DNA from: Rhodopila sp.
GTDB taxonomy: Bacteria > Pseudomonadota > Alphaproteobacteria > Acetobacterales > Acetobacteraceae
Length of the DNA: 37,861 nucleotides
Reading direction: 5' to 3'
NCBI GenBank assembly: GCA_031291715.1
Contig: JARLIN010000412.1
Span: 1-37,861 of the forward strand
Within the stretch, counting starts at the first letter, position 1; every line of letters begins with the position of its first letter. Positions 16,453 to 26,004 of this stretch are shown one piece after another. A program made the position numbers and the translations under genes. The notes below the pieces were generated by a model. That model made no database searches. It saw only the letters and a program-made list of their open reading frames with translations, and was not told where the DNA came from.

Positions 16453-18410
16453 CGGAACTGCTCGTAGGCGTCATCCGCAAATTCGGCGCGCACGGTCCAA
16501 CGGTAGCGCTCGGTTGCCTCTCCAGCCGCAAAGCCGTCGGGCGCTTTCAGGACCGTTCTGCAAAGGAAGCCGCCTTGGCCATCAGTATCGCCCAGCACAA
16601 GAGCAACCTTGGCCCAATCTTCGTAAAAATATTCCGTCAGCAGTGGAATTATCTTGGTGCGCATGACAAAGTCGATCGCTTCTTTATCTTGACACTCGAT
16701 GAAATATGCGTGACCAATTTGGTGTTCTCGATCAAAAAGGTATTCGATACGCTCGTTGATATAATCGAGCATCGCTCGCAGCGGCACGTTATTCACTTCT
16801 TCAGGCAAGAATTTAGGATCAGGCGTAAGCTCACGGAACGCAAAGCGTCGTCTGAGTGCGGTATCCAGCAATGCAATCGAGCGATCCGCGGTGTTCATGG
16901 TGCCAACGATGTGGAGGTTGAAAGGCACCCCGAACGTATCGCCCGAATATGGCAGCTTTACTTTGAGCTCGTTCTTTGCGCCGATCCGCTTGTCTGGCTC
17001 CAGGAGCGTGATGAGTTCCCCGAATACTTTAGAGATATTGGCGCGATTAATCTCGTCAATTATCAGTACAAACTGGTCAGGTCCCGCATGCTTTTCGACT
17101 GCATCTCCGGGCAGCAATCGAGCAAGTGCCTCGCGCTTCAGAAGCGCGTCATTCAGCGGATAACAAGATCGCATTGTAAAAGGTTTGTTGTAAATAGAGT
17201 CAACTGGCAAAGGCTCATCGGGCACCAGCAGCCAACGCACAGATCGGCGATGGTTGTATTCTCGTGTTTCAGTCGGCTCGTATCTGTAGGAACTCGTAAT
17301 TTCTCCTATCGCCCGAAAATGCGAATTGCCCCAAGAGACAATCACGAGATCGCCCTCGCGCATTGAACTTCGAAAGCGCCAAAGTTGCGAGATGTTGCCA
17401 CTGTAGCCGCTCGTGCCCGGCTCCACCTGGTTCCAGGTATCGAGAATCGCGTAATAGCCAACATCGCCGTCATAGCGCGGATCCGACCAATCAACGTCCC
17501 CGCCCCAACCCAGCACGACGTAATTACCTTCAATAGCCGCGTCGAAGATATAGTCCTCGACACCAGCACGCCCGAGCGACATCTTAAACACCTGCCTGCG
17601 GCCGAGGTCGAAACCACCAACACGTCCGGCCGTCTTCCGCGCTTGCTCGGCGAGGGCCGAGATTTCGCGAAAAATGCCACGCCGAGGCCTGAGCCGAAGG
17701 CTCGATTGATCTTCTCCGTCCTCATCCCCTGTCGGTGGCCTTAGCCCTTCGACAAAATCCTCATACGAGTAGCTTTGGTGGAATGTAACGAAGGCGATCT
17801 GGCCCGCTTCAACCAAAGCATCGTAGGAGCGCTTAACTTCCAGTCGATCCCCTGTCACTGGTCGGCCGCAGAGGCGCACTGCCTCCAGTATCGTGCTGAA
17901 TGTCTTGCCCGTTCCAGGCGGCCCATAAAGGATCAGATTCGTGGGTTCGGAGATTTTCACACCGACGTCATCCGCAGCAGACGCGGCGCCAGGTGTCTCT
18001 GCCGCCGTACGTACACCCAACGTCGGCCAGCTATCTGGGTGATTGGGGGTGACGTTGGCTGCCTTGCGCCCGAAGTCCGGATAGCGGCTTTTTAAATATT
18101 TAAAGGTTATGGTGCTCGGCGGGTCTAACATAAGTTCGCGCCCGCGATCTGAAATCTCGTAAAGCCCTTCCTGAGATTCGGGTGACAAGCGCGCTATCAA
18201 TTTGGCCCCCACCAACCAACTGAGTGCCCAATGGACGCGATTATCGAATTTCTTCTGCCCCTCCCTGTTCGCACTCCTCTCCGAGCGCTCTTCCTCGGTG
18301 ACATTGAATTCCTGGGCCATTGCCTCGACTAGGTCGGTCGTTGTAGATGTGCGTTCGGATACTCTTCGAAGCATCGGCAGCGTCATCTCTTCGATTTTGG
18401 TTATGGTCAT
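16449..18410 (-). CDS. mcrB: McrB-like AAA+ GTPase with Mrr-type N-terminal domain and inserted PUA/EVE-like domain
   Basis: This is the motor subunit of a type IV restriction enzyme, 653 residues from ATG 18410 (a TTG at 18416 is possible). Residues 8-95 (TLPMLRRVSER to YEISDRGRELM) resemble the Mrr N-terminal winged helix, not the E. coli McrB cytosine-binding domain. The AAA+ core has Walker A YGPPGTGKTFS (about 162-172), FHQSYSYEDFVEGLRP (about 210), Walker B FVLIIDEINRAN (about 447-458) and the McrB signature MNTADRS (about 505-511). About 170 residues (265-435) are inserted between these blocks. They include NYVVLGWGGDVDWSD, MREGDLVIVSWGNSHFRAIG and HRRSVRWL, which look like a PUA-superfamily (EVE/YTH-like) modified-base reader. 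Its own target modification is unknown. Confidence 0.9.
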   Translation of the reverse strand: MTITKIEEMTLPMLRRVSERTSTTTDLVEAMAQEFNVTEEERSERSANREGQKKFDNRVHWALSWLVGAKLIARLSPESQEGLYEISDRGRELMLDPPSTITFKYLKSRYPDFGRKAANVTPNHPDSWPTLGVRTAAETPGAASAADDVGVKISEPTNLILYGPPGTGKTFSTILEAVRLCGRPVTGDRLEVKRSYDALVEAGQIAFVTFHQSYSYEDFVEGLRPPTGDEDGEDQSSLRLRPRRGIFREISALAEQARKTAGRVGGFDLGRRQVFKMSLGRAGVEDYIFDAAIEGNYVVLGWGGDVDWSDPRYDGDVGYYAILDTWNQVEPGTSGYSGNISQLWRFRSSMREGDLVIVSWGNSHFRAIGEITSSYRYEPTETREYNHRRSVRWLLVPDEPLPVDSIYNKPFTMRSCYPLNDALLKREALARLLPGDAVEKHAGPDQFVLIIDEINRANISKVFGELITLLEPDKRIGAKNELKVKLPYSGDTFGVPFNLHIVGTMNTADRSIALLDTALRRRFAFRELTPDPKFLPEEVNNVPLRAMLDYINERIEYLFDREHQIGHAYFIECQDKEAIDFVMRTKIIPLLTEYFYEDWAKVALVLGDTDGQGGFLCRTVLKAPDGFAAGEATERYRWTVRAEFADDAYEQFR

Positions 18411-18665
18411 CGTCAATCACTCAATTTTTTAGAACACTACAACGTTGGGCCGAACATATGGTATCACAACAATACATTTTTGAACAGATTCCGGGACGGA
18501 CGGCAGTATTCGCTAGTGGTCTCGCCATCGCTGGACCCACCCCGAAACAACAACAGCTGCCCAAAATTGGTTCGACAATCGCGCGTCGGCGGGTTCGAGA
18601 TACAGCGCCTCGAACGGCTTTCACCTCTCCCACCGAATATGCAGGAGACGTTCCAGCCCCACCCA

Positions 18666-21047
18666 CTACCCCAGCATCGCCTGCGCGCACGCATCCAGGA
18701 TCGAGTCCGTATCCAACCCATACTCCCGGTACAAATCCGGAATATCCCCGCTTTGCCCGAACCGGTCCGGCCCTAGCGGCACCACCCTCTGCCCGCGCAC
18801 CGAACCCAGCCAGGCATGGGTCGCCGGATGCCCATCCAGCACGCTCACCAGAGCCGCCCCACGTGCCAGCGGCGCCAGCACCGTCTCGATATGCGACACC
18901 GCCCCCCGGTCCCCGGTCCGCCGAGCCCTCTGCGCCGCCAGCCATCCGGCGTGCAGACGGTCGGGCGAGGTAATCGCCAGCAACCCCGCCCCCAGCTCCT
19001 CCGTCACCAGCTCGGCAAAAGCCGCCTCAGCCTCCGGCGCCACCGGCCCCTGATAGGCCAGAGCGATCCGCGCCCCCTCCGCCGGCGGCACCACCCAATG
19101 CGCCCCGGCGATCACCGCGGCGGGGTCCAGTGCGCGCTCCTTCTGCTCCAGCGCCCGCGTGGACAGGCGCAGCCACACCGCAGACCCATCCGGCCGCTGC
19201 ATGAAATCGAACGCGTGCCGCAGCAGGATCGCCAGCTCATCGACATGCGTGGGTTCGAAGCTCGCCAGCCGATCGGCGGCCAACCCGATCAGCGGGGTGT
19301 TCACCGACTGGTGCTGCCCGCCCTCCGGCGCCAAGGTCAGTCCGGACGGGGTGGAGATCAGCAGGAACCGCGCATCCTGGTAACAAGCGTAGATCAGCGC
19401 ATCCAGTCCGCGGTTGACGAACGGATCGTACACCGTCCCCACCGGCAAAACCCTCGCACCCGTCATCCCTGGCGCCAACCCCGCCGCACCCAGCAGCAGG
19501 AATAGGTTCTGCTCCGCTATCCCCAGCTCGATATGCTGCCCCTTCGGGGACATGCCCCAGCGCTGAGCCGACGCCAGCTTCGAATCCCGGAACACGTCGT
19601 TCCGTGTATGCCGGTCGAAGATCCCGCGCCGGTTTACCCACGGTCCCAGGTTGGTGGACACCGTCACGTCCGGCGACGTCGTCATGATATGCGCGGCGAG
19701 GTCCTTCAGCTCCCCCTGCCCGCGTCCGATCTCCGCCAGGATGTCGCCGAACCCGCCTTGCGTGGACATCTTCCGTCCAGCCAGCTTCGGCGTCGGCAAC
19801 ACGGGCGGCACGTGCACCGCCGGGGCGGACAACAGGCGTCCCTCGGGAGTCAGCGGTGTGCCGAAGGGGCAATCCGTCAGGAAGGCGCGCAGTTCGGCTT
19901 CCGGGACATCCAGCCCCTCGAACGGGTCCCATTCGTGGCCGGGGCGGATGTTCATGTCCCGCCGGAACTGCTCCATCTGCTCCTTGGTCATCAGCCCGGC
20001 GTGGTTGTCCTTGTGGCCGGCGAAGGGCAGCCCCATGCCCTTGATGGTGTAGGCGATGAAGCATGTCGGCTGGTCGCCCTCGGCCGCCGCGGTGCGCAGG
20101 TTCTCGATGACCGTTTCGATGTCATGACCGCCCAGATTGGTCATCAGGGCGCCTAGTTCCTCATCACTCAGCTCATCGATGATCGCCCGCGCCTTAGACC
20201 GCCCCAGATCGGCCAACAGCGTCTGCCGCCATGCCGCGCCGCCCTGGAACGTCAAGGCCGCGTACAGGCTGTTCGGGCAGTCATCGATCCAGGCCCGCAG
20301 CGCCTCACCGCCCTCCCGCGCGAACGCCGCCTCCAGCTTGCGGCCGTATTTGATGGTGACGCAGTTCCAGCCCATGTCGCGGAACAGGCCCTCGATCCGG
20401 CCGAACAGCCGGTCCGGCACGACCGAGTCCAGGCTCTGGCGGTTGTAGTCCACGATCCACCAGACATTGCGGACGTCGTGCTTCCAGCCTTCCAGCAGGG
20501 CTTCGTAGATGTTGCCCTCGTCCAGTTCGGCGTCGCCGCAGATGGCGATGTGCCGGCCGGGCGGCAAATCCGTCCGCCCCAGCCCGTGCAGCCGTGTGTA
20601 ATCCGCCATCAACGCGGAGAAACTGGTCATCGCCACGCCCAGGCCGACGGAACCAGTGGAGAAATCCACCTCGCCGCCGTCCTTCACCCGCGACGGATAA
20701 GGCTGGATGCCGCCGAACTGGCGCAGGCCCTCCATCTTCTCCTTGGTCTGGCGGCCGAACAGATAGTTCAGCGCATGAAACACCGGACCGGCGTGCGGCT
20801 TCACCGCGATGCGGTCCTGCGGACGCGCGACCTCCAGATACAAAGCCGCCATGATGGAGATGCAGGACGCGCACGACGCCTGGTGGCCGCCGACCTTCAG
20901 CCCGTCCCGGTTGGGGCGGATATGGTTGGCGTTGTGGATCATCCACGCCGACAGCCACAGCAGCTTGCGTTCCAGCTGCTTCAGGATGTGCACGCGCCGC
21001 GCCTCGGGCGGAGCCAGCGGCGTGATCGCTGCGATTGGCGCGTTCAT
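18666..21047 (-). CDS. Thiamine-diphosphate enzyme of the transketolase / homodimeric pyruvate dehydrogenase E1 (AceE) type
   Basis: This 793-residue cytosolic ThDP enzyme either transfers two-carbon units or decarboxylates a 2-oxoacid. The ThDP/Mg site is GDAELDEGN followed by IVDYN (about residues 170-205). NRQSLDSVVPDRLFGRIEGL and MGWNCVTIKYG strongly resemble AceE. The pyrimidine-binding domain lies near LGIAEQNLFLLLGAAGLA (about 510-530), and a transketolase C-terminal domain with PLGPDRFGQSGD closes it. It is about 90 residues shorter than E. coli AceE, and no E2 or E3 gene is adjacent, so it may not belong to a pyruvate dehydrogenase complex. Start ATG 21047 follows AGGAGG. The gap 21048-21246 is a divergent promoter region shared with aapQ; no clear element was assigned there. 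Confidence 0.85.
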   Translation of the reverse strand: MNAPIAAITPLAPPEARRVHILKQLERKLLWLSAWMIHNANHIRPNRDGLKVGGHQASCASCISIMAALYLEVARPQDRIAVKPHAGPVFHALNYLFGRQTKEKMEGLRQFGGIQPYPSRVKDGGEVDFSTGSVGLGVAMTSFSALMADYTRLHGLGRTDLPPGRHIAICGDAELDEGNIYEALLEGWKHDVRNVWWIVDYNRQSLDSVVPDRLFGRIEGLFRDMGWNCVTIKYGRKLEAAFAREGGEALRAWIDDCPNSLYAALTFQGGAAWRQTLLADLGRSKARAIIDELSDEELGALMTNLGGHDIETVIENLRTAAAEGDQPTCFIAYTIKGMGLPFAGHKDNHAGLMTKEQMEQFRRDMNIRPGHEWDPFEGLDVPEAELRAFLTDCPFGTPLTPEGRLLSAPAVHVPPVLPTPKLAGRKMSTQGGFGDILAEIGRGQGELKDLAAHIMTTSPDVTVSTNLGPWVNRRGIFDRHTRNDVFRDSKLASAQRWGMSPKGQHIELGIAEQNLFLLLGAAGLAPGMTGARVLPVGTVYDPFVNRGLDALIYACYQDARFLLISTPSGLTLAPEGGQHQSVNTPLIGLAADRLASFEPTHVDELAILLRHAFDFMQRPDGSAVWLRLSTRALEQKERALDPAAVIAGAHWVVPPAEGARIALAYQGPVAPEAEAAFAELVTEELGAGLLAITSPDRLHAGWLAAQRARRTGDRGAVSHIETVLAPLARGAALVSVLDGHPATHAWLGSVRGQRVVPLGPDRFGQSGDIPDLYREYGLDTDSILDACAQAMLG

Positions 21048-21246
21048 GAGGTCCTCCTGGCGATTTCAGCCCGCGCTGTTTCTGGCATTGTTCAGTCGGC
21101 AAGTCACCAGATTGGCGGGACGGTTGATTCGCACCCCATAATGGACGCACAGTCGCACCGATACAGGTTTGCGAACGACGCATTGCACATGGCCTTGATC
21201 TTGCTTAACCAACATTGAGCCGAAGCGCGAGGGAGGCCGCCACCTG

Positions 21247-22458
21247 ATGTCCCAAGCTACCGCCGATCCAAGGCTCATCGCCGCCCGGGTCGCCCCGAAG
21301 AGACGGATACGTTTGTCGTGGACCGACCCGGTTTTCCGCTCAATCGTGTGGCAGATCATCATCGTCGGCATCGTCCTCGTGATCGGCTGGTATCTGGTCC
21401 GCAACACCAGCGAGAACCTGGCCGCCCGCCACATCGCCACCGGCTTCGGGTTCCTCGACCGCGTCGCCGGCATCCCGATCGGTGAATCGATGATCCCCTA
21501 TAACCCGGCGGTCAACACGTACGGCCGGGCGCTGCTGATCGGCGTGCTGAACACGCTGAAGGTCGCGGTGATCGGCGTCGTGCTTGCGACGATCCTGGGC
21601 ACGCTGATCGGCATCGGGCGGCTGTCGAAGAACTGGCTGCTGGCAAAGCTGACCGCGTTCTATGTGGAGACCCTGCGCGACATCCCGATACTGCTGCAGC
21701 TGCTGTTCTGGTACACCATCCTGCAAGGCCTGCCGGGACCGAAGCAGGCCCTGCACCTGGGCCATGTGGCCTTCCTGTCGAACCGAGGCATGAAGCTGCC
21801 GCTGCTGGACTGGCAGCCGGCGCACAGCTGGGCGCTGCTGGCATTCGCGCTCGGCTTTATCGGCACCGTTCTGTGGAACCGCCGTGCCCGCAAACAGCAG
21901 GACGCCACCGGCATCCGGCCCGCGGTCTGGCCGGTCGCATTCGCGCTGTTGATCGGCCTTCCGGTGATCGTCTGGGCCGCGCTCGGCGCGCCGTTCCAGA
22001 TCGAATTGCCGGAACTGCGCGGCTTCAACTTCCAGGGCGGCGGCACGCTCAGCCCCGAATACTTCGCCCTGTTGCTCGGCCTGGTGATCTACACCGCGTC
22101 ATACATCGCCGAGATCGTGCGGTCCGGCATCCAGGCGATCCCGCAAGGCCAGTGGGAGGCCGCCGCCGCGCTCGGGTTGTACCCTGGCCAGGTGCTGCGC
22201 CGGATCGTGCTGCCGCAGGCGCTGCGGGTCATCATCCCGCCCATGACCAGCCAATACCTGAACCTGACCAAGAACAGCTCCCTGGCGGTGGCGATCGGCT
22301 TTCAGGACATCGTCTCGATCGCCAACACCACGCTGAACCAGACCGGTCAGGCGATCGAGGGCATCGCCGTGATCATGGCGGTCTATCTGACCATCAGCCT
22401 GTCGATCAGCCTGTTCATGAACTGGTACAACGCGCACCTCGCGCTGGTGGAGCGCTAA
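21247..22458 (+). CDS. aapQ: General L-amino-acid ABC transporter, permease AapQ
   Basis: AapQ is one of two inner-membrane permeases of the broad-specificity amino-acid importer AapJQMP. The 403-residue protein has an N-terminal membrane segment (about 35-52), the His/Glu/Gln/Arg/opine permease 3-TM domain beginning ALLIGVLNTLKVAVIGVVLA, a long central insertion typical of AapQ, and the EAA loop EAAAALGLYPGQVLRRIVLP near residue 305 that contacts the ATPase. ATG 21247 is preceded by GAGGGAGG. It is three bases upstream of aapM. The periplasmic binding protein AapJ, normally the first gene of the operon, is absent from this end of the cluster. Confidence 0.95.
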   Translation: MSQATADPRLIAARVAPKRRIRLSWTDPVFRSIVWQIIIVGIVLVIGWYLVRNTSENLAARHIATGFGFLDRVAGIPIGESMIPYNPAVNTYGRALLIGVLNTLKVAVIGVVLATILGTLIGIGRLSKNWLLAKLTAFYVETLRDIPILLQLLFWYTILQGLPGPKQALHLGHVAFLSNRGMKLPLLDWQPAHSWALLAFALGFIGTVLWNRRARKQQDATGIRPAVWPVAFALLIGLPVIVWAALGAPFQIELPELRGFNFQGGGTLSPEYFALLLGLVIYTASYIAEIVRSGIQAIPQGQWEAAAALGLYPGQVLRRIVLPQALRVIIPPMTSQYLNLTKNSSLAVAIGFQDIVSIANTTLNQTGQAIEGIAVIMAVYLTISLSISLFMNWYNAHLALVER

Positions 22459-22461
22459 GTC

Positions 22462-23607
22462 ATGAGCCAAGCCACCGCCACCGTTGAACACGTGCCAACC
22501 GCCGCCCGCGACCAGCCGCCCGCCGGCACCGTCGGCCCCTGGGCCTGGCTGCGCGCCAACCTGCTCGGTTCCTGGTGGTCCACCGCGGTCACACTGCTGC
22601 TGGGTTACGTCATCGTCCGCGTCTTGTTCAGCCTGATCGAGTGGGGCCTGGTCAACGCGATCTGGACCGTGCCCTACAGCGCCAACGGCATCGCCGACAC
22701 CTCGGTCTGCCAGAACGTCAAAGGCGTCGGCGCCTGCTGGGCGGTGCTGGTGGACAAATACCGGCTGATCCTGTTCGGGCGCTATCCCTATGACGAGCAG
22801 TGGCGGCCAGCGATCGTCGTGCTGCTGTTCATCGGCCTGTTCATTGTCTCCGGCATGCGGCGCTTCTGGCGGAAGGAACTGGTGCTGATCTGGATCGCCA
22901 CGCTGGCCGCCGTCGGCGTGCTCATGTGGGGCGGCGTGTTCGGGCTGTCGTTGGTGACCGAGGACTACTGGGGCGGCCTGCCGATCACCCTGATCCTGGC
23001 GACGTTCGGGTTGGCGTTCGCCTTCCCGCTGGCGGTGCTGGTCGCGCTCGGCCGGCGTGCCACCAAGTTGCCGGCGGTGAAGATGCTGTGCGTGCTGTAT
23101 GTGGAGATCATCCGCGGCGTGCCGCTGATCTCCGTGCTGTTCATGGCCAGCGTTATGTTCCCACTGTTCATGCCGGCCGGCGTCAACGTGGACAAGCTGC
23201 TGCGCGCGCAGATCGCCTTCATCCTGTTCGCCGGCGCCTACCTGGCCGAGGTCGTGCGTGGCGGCCTGCAAGCCCTGCCGAAAGGCCAGGCGGAGGCGGC
23301 CGACGCGTTGGGTTTGAGCTACTGGAAGAAGACCGCCTTCATCATCCTGCCGCAGGCGCTCCGCCTGGTGATCCCGCCGCTGGTCAACACCTTCATCGGC
23401 TTCTTCAAGGACACCAGCCTGGTGCTGATCATCGGCCTGTTCGAGCTGCTGACCATGGGCAAGGTCGCTTTGAGCGACCCGCCCTGGCAGAGCTTCTCGA
23501 CCGAGGTCTATCTGGGCCTCGCGGTCATCTACATCGCCTTCTGTTTTGCCATGTCGAAATACAGCCGAAGCCTGGAGCGTGACCTCAACCGCTCCCGCGT
23601 GCGCTGA
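22462..23607 (+). CDS. aapM: General L-amino-acid ABC transporter, permease AapM
   Basis: This is the second permease of the Aap importer, pairing with AapQ. It has 381 residues. A long N-terminal region with two membrane segments and a periplasmic loop (Cys-containing [12 protein letters not shown]) precedes the 3-TM permease domain that begins [20 protein letters not shown]. The EAA loop [20 protein letters not shown] lies near residue 275, followed by [13 protein letters not shown]. aapQ stops three bases before its ATG, so the genes are translated as a unit. Confidence 0.95.
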   Translation: MSQATATVEHVPTAARDQPPAGTVGPWAWLRANLLGSWWSTAVTLLLGYVIVRVLFSLIEWGLVNAIWTVPYSANGIADTSVCQNVKGVGACWAVLVDKYRLILFGRYPYDEQWRPAIVVLLFIGLFIVSGMRRFWRKELVLIWIATLAAVGVLMWGGVFGLSLVTEDYWGGLPITLILATFGLAFAFPLAVLVALGRRATKLPAVKMLCVLYVEIIRGVPLISVLFMASVMFPLFMPAGVNVDKLLRAQIAFILFAGAYLAEVVRGGLQALPKGQAEAADALGLSYWKKTAFIILPQALRLVIPPLVNTFIGFFKDTSLVLIIGLFELLTMGKVALSDPPWQSFSTEVYLGLAVIYIAFCFAMSKYSRSLERDLNRSRVR

Positions 23608-23621
23608 CGGGGAGTTTTACG

Positions 23622-24392
23622 ATGAGCCAGGCCATGCAGAGCGGATTGTCCGGACCGCCGGCGATCGTGCTGGACAAGGTGAACAAGTGGTACGGCACGA
23701 TGCACGTGCTGCGGGACGTTTCGCTGTCGGTGGCGGAGAAGGAGCGCGTGGTGGTCTGCGGCCCGTCCGGGTCCGGCAAGTCCACCATGATCCGCTGCAT
23801 CAACCGGCTGGAGACGCACCAGGAAGGCCGCATCGTCGTCGATGGCACCGAGCTGACCGACGACCTGCGCGCCCTGGACACGATCCGGCGGGAGGTCGGG
23901 ATGGTGTTCCAGTCGTTCAACCTGTTCCCGCATCTGACGATCCTGGAGAACTGCACGCTGGCGCCGATCTGGGTGCGCAAGATGCCCAAGGCCGAGGCGG
24001 AAGAACTCGCCATGAACTACCTGGAACGGGTCAAGATCCCCGAGCAGGCGAAGAAATACCCCGGCCAGTTGTCCGGCGGCCAGCAGCAGCGCGTGGCGAT
24101 TGCCCGGGCGCTGTGCATGAAGCCGAAGATCATGCTGTTCGATGAGCCAACCTCGGCGCTCGATCCGGAGATGATCAAGGAGGTGCTGGATACCATGATC
24201 GGCTTGGCCGACACCGGGATGACCATGGTTTGCGTGACGCACGAGATGGGGTTTGCCCGGCAGGTCGCGCACCGCGTGGTGTTCATGGATCGGGGGGAAA
24301 TCGTAGAGAGCGGGCCGCCGACGCAGTTGTTCGAGAACCCGCAGACGGATCGGTTGAAGTTGTTTCTGAGCCAGATACTTAGGGGGCACTGA
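23622..24392 (+). CDS. aapP: General L-amino-acid ABC transporter, ATP-binding protein AapP
   Basis: AapP is the ATPase of the importer, 256 residues. Walker A is GPSGSGKST (about 46-54), the Q-loop lies in [14 protein letters not shown], the ABC signature is LSGGQQQR, Walker B is [14 protein letters not shown], and the H-loop is VTHEMGFA. All catalytic motifs are intact. GGGGAG precedes ATG 23622 by a normal distance. It is the last gene of the operon; a compound hairpin follows at 24408-24451. Confidence 0.96.
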   Translation: MSQAMQSGLSGPPAIVLDKVNKWYGTMHVLRDVSLSVAEKERVVVCGPSGSGKSTMIRCINRLETHQEGRIVVDGTELTDDLRALDTIRREVGMVFQSFNLFPHLTILENCTLAPIWVRKMPKAEAEELAMNYLERVKIPEQAKKYPGQLSGGQQQRVAIARALCMKPKIMLFDEPTSALDPEMIKEVLDTMIGLADTGMTMVCVTHEMGFARQVAHRVVFMDRGEIVESGPPTQLFENPQTDRLKLFLSQILRGH

Positions 24393-24407
24393 CAGGAGAG
24401 ACCGCGA

Positions 24408-24451
24408 AGTAAGGGGAGTTGCAAGAGCAAAAGGCGAACGCCTCGCTTACT
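24408..24451 (+). terminator. Possible terminator hairpin after aapP
   Basis: AGTAAG (24408-24413) pairs with CTTACT (24446-24451), and inside it AGGCG (24432-24436) pairs with CGCCT (24439-24443). There is no T-run, so intrinsic termination is doubtful. It sits between the convergent aapP and the gene ending at 24527. Confidence 0.3.
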
Positions 24452-24526
24452 GACGAGGATAGCCCCCGACTTTATAGCCTAGCGTACCCGCGGTCATTTG
24501 AATAAACCTCGGGCCTTGCCGACCGT

Positions 24527-25948
24527 TCATCTTGCGCCCTTCTGATCGTTATGACTGATCTTGTCCTGAGCCGGCGAACCATAGTTGCCTCTGATCTGTC
24601 CCTGCGCATTCGATGTCTTCTGCAGGCCGGACCCATTCATTCGATTAAGCAATGCGGCAAGCGGCTTAAATGCAGCTAGGGCAAGGGCAATAGTGCCAGC
24701 AGGCCCAGCGATCGCACTGGTTAAGAACATGAATGGGGCAACGCGGGCAACCAATCCGACACCCTCCGGAAGTTGGTCTTTAACGGATTGCCAAGTCCTG
24801 TTGCCGAGCTCAGCAAGCTCCACCGTCACCTTCTTCGCGACCGCTCCTGCGAAATTTCTAACAACTAGGAGCGTATCGGCAACCAAACTAGTCCGAAGCA
24901 GCGGATCGGTCGCTTCTTCAATCGCCAAATCATTTTGTGACAGGGCTTCAAGGGCAGCTCTGGACGCTCGACCGGATGTCTCCGCCGCCTCAGCGATCAT
25001 GGCAATTTGCTGCCGGATCAAGGGTAATGCTTCGGCGTTTCGATCGAGGTCCAACGCTAGCCGCTCGGCCTCGATGCGTCGCACGATCGGGAACACAGAC
25101 ACTAGATCGCGCGCTGTCTCCAACATGTCGTCTATCATTGCAAACGCATCGGCAAACAGCTCATTCCGCGCTTCTACTGTGCCGAACGCCTTTCGATCAG
25201 CTTCGATGCTTCTTAGTCGCGACAATAGTACACCGGGACGCAGTGCATCAAAGCCTCCAGTCAGCGCGGCTAAAAGCCGGTCGATGCTCTTGCCTGCCCG
25301 GTCGGCGGAATTTGTCTTTCGCAACCGCTCGCGTAGATCTCGCGCTTTTGCAAGTAACTCTTTATAAGTATCGCGTGCGAAGTCCGGATCTTGGGCCTCA
25401 AGCGGTTCCGCCAACAAGTCGATTGTTGGGCCTTGTATGGAAAATTGGAAAGCAGCTGGCCGTTGTTCAGCCGCGTTGCCTTCCTCTTCAGTATTACGCG
25501 GTACTTCTTCAATTTTTTCCTTTATTTCCTCAACTAATTTTCGTATGCGGTCGATATCATTTGATTGCGCCGCGGGTGGGGAAGGAACCACATGATAAGC
25601 ATGTCGGAGATCAAGATACCATCGTGCAAAATCGGAATTGGACCCAAATAGAGCTCGCTCAAGGGTCCGAAGATTATGAGGTCTACTTTCCCCCTTTCGC
25701 CAACTGTGAACGGTCCTTGCGCTGACGTCACAAGCCCTTGCAAACTCCACGTTGGTCCAGCGGGCGCCCCCATGATCGGTGCCTCCTCGGGGCCGTGTTC
25801 CAAACGCAAGATGCCAGTTTAGAAGTGTCACAAAATTAGCGTCAGATGGATAAGGGTTTGCTTCCAAGGCTCTCACCGATGGCTTCGACGTTTGAGTAGG
25901 CAAGATGGCGCGAGGGATCCATATAGCACCACGCGCCAACACTGCCAT
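24527..25948 (-). CDS. Orphan HTH / coiled-coil / C-terminal membrane protein, 473 aa
   Basis: I do not recognise the full protein. Residues about 40-120 resemble an N-terminal HTH module that I recall on multidomain proteins of alphaproteobacteria: NFVTLLNWHLAFGTRP, then RWTNVEFARACDVSARTVHS with WRKGESRPHNL, and LERALFG. A charged coiled coil follows (IDRIRKLVEEIKEKIEEVPR, about 133-155), then about 230 residues of amphipathic helices rich in Glu, Arg and Ala. Near the C-terminus, VGLVARVAPFMFLTSAIAG and TIALALAAFKPLAAL form one or two membrane helices (about 405-445). The start is uncertain: ATG 25948 has only GAAGGT directly before it, and GTG 25876 is possible. It stands alone, AT-richer than its neighbours. 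A membrane-acting defence or toxin-like function is a guess. Confidence 0.65.
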   Translation of the reverse strand: MAVLARGAIWIPRAILPTQTSKPSVRALEANPYPSDANFVTLLNWHLAFGTRPRGGTDHGGARWTNVEFARACDVSARTVHSWRKGESRPHNLRTLERALFGSNSDFARWYLDLRHAYHVVPSPPAAQSNDIDRIRKLVEEIKEKIEEVPRNTEEEGNAAEQRPAAFQFSIQGPTIDLLAEPLEAQDPDFARDTYKELLAKARDLRERLRKTNSADRAGKSIDRLLAALTGGFDALRPGVLLSRLRSIEADRKAFGTVEARNELFADAFAMIDDMLETARDLVSVFPIVRRIEAERLALDLDRNAEALPLIRQQIAMIAEAAETSGRASRAALEALSQNDLAIEEATDPLLRTSLVADTLLVVRNFAGAVAKKVTVELAELGNRTWQSVKDQLPEGVGLVARVAPFMFLTSAIAGPAGTIALALAAFKPLAALLNRMNGSGLQKTSNAQGQIRGNYGSPAQDKISHNDQKGAR

Positions 25949-26004
25949 ACCTTCAGCGATTCATTCATGTAATTATCTGGAATGCGTCCACTTCCGTGCT
26001 GTCA

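Noticed and set aside
16146-17366. 406-aa + strand open frame across mcrB-mcrC
   Set aside because: Starts inside mcrC and crosses the mcrB/mcrC junction; the minus strand shows intact catalytic motifs of both proteins.
15130-18410. Complete defence island including further restriction or CBASS genes around mcrBC
   Set aside because: Both flanks are metabolic genes (SDR and AceE-like); only the two-gene mcrBC operon is present.
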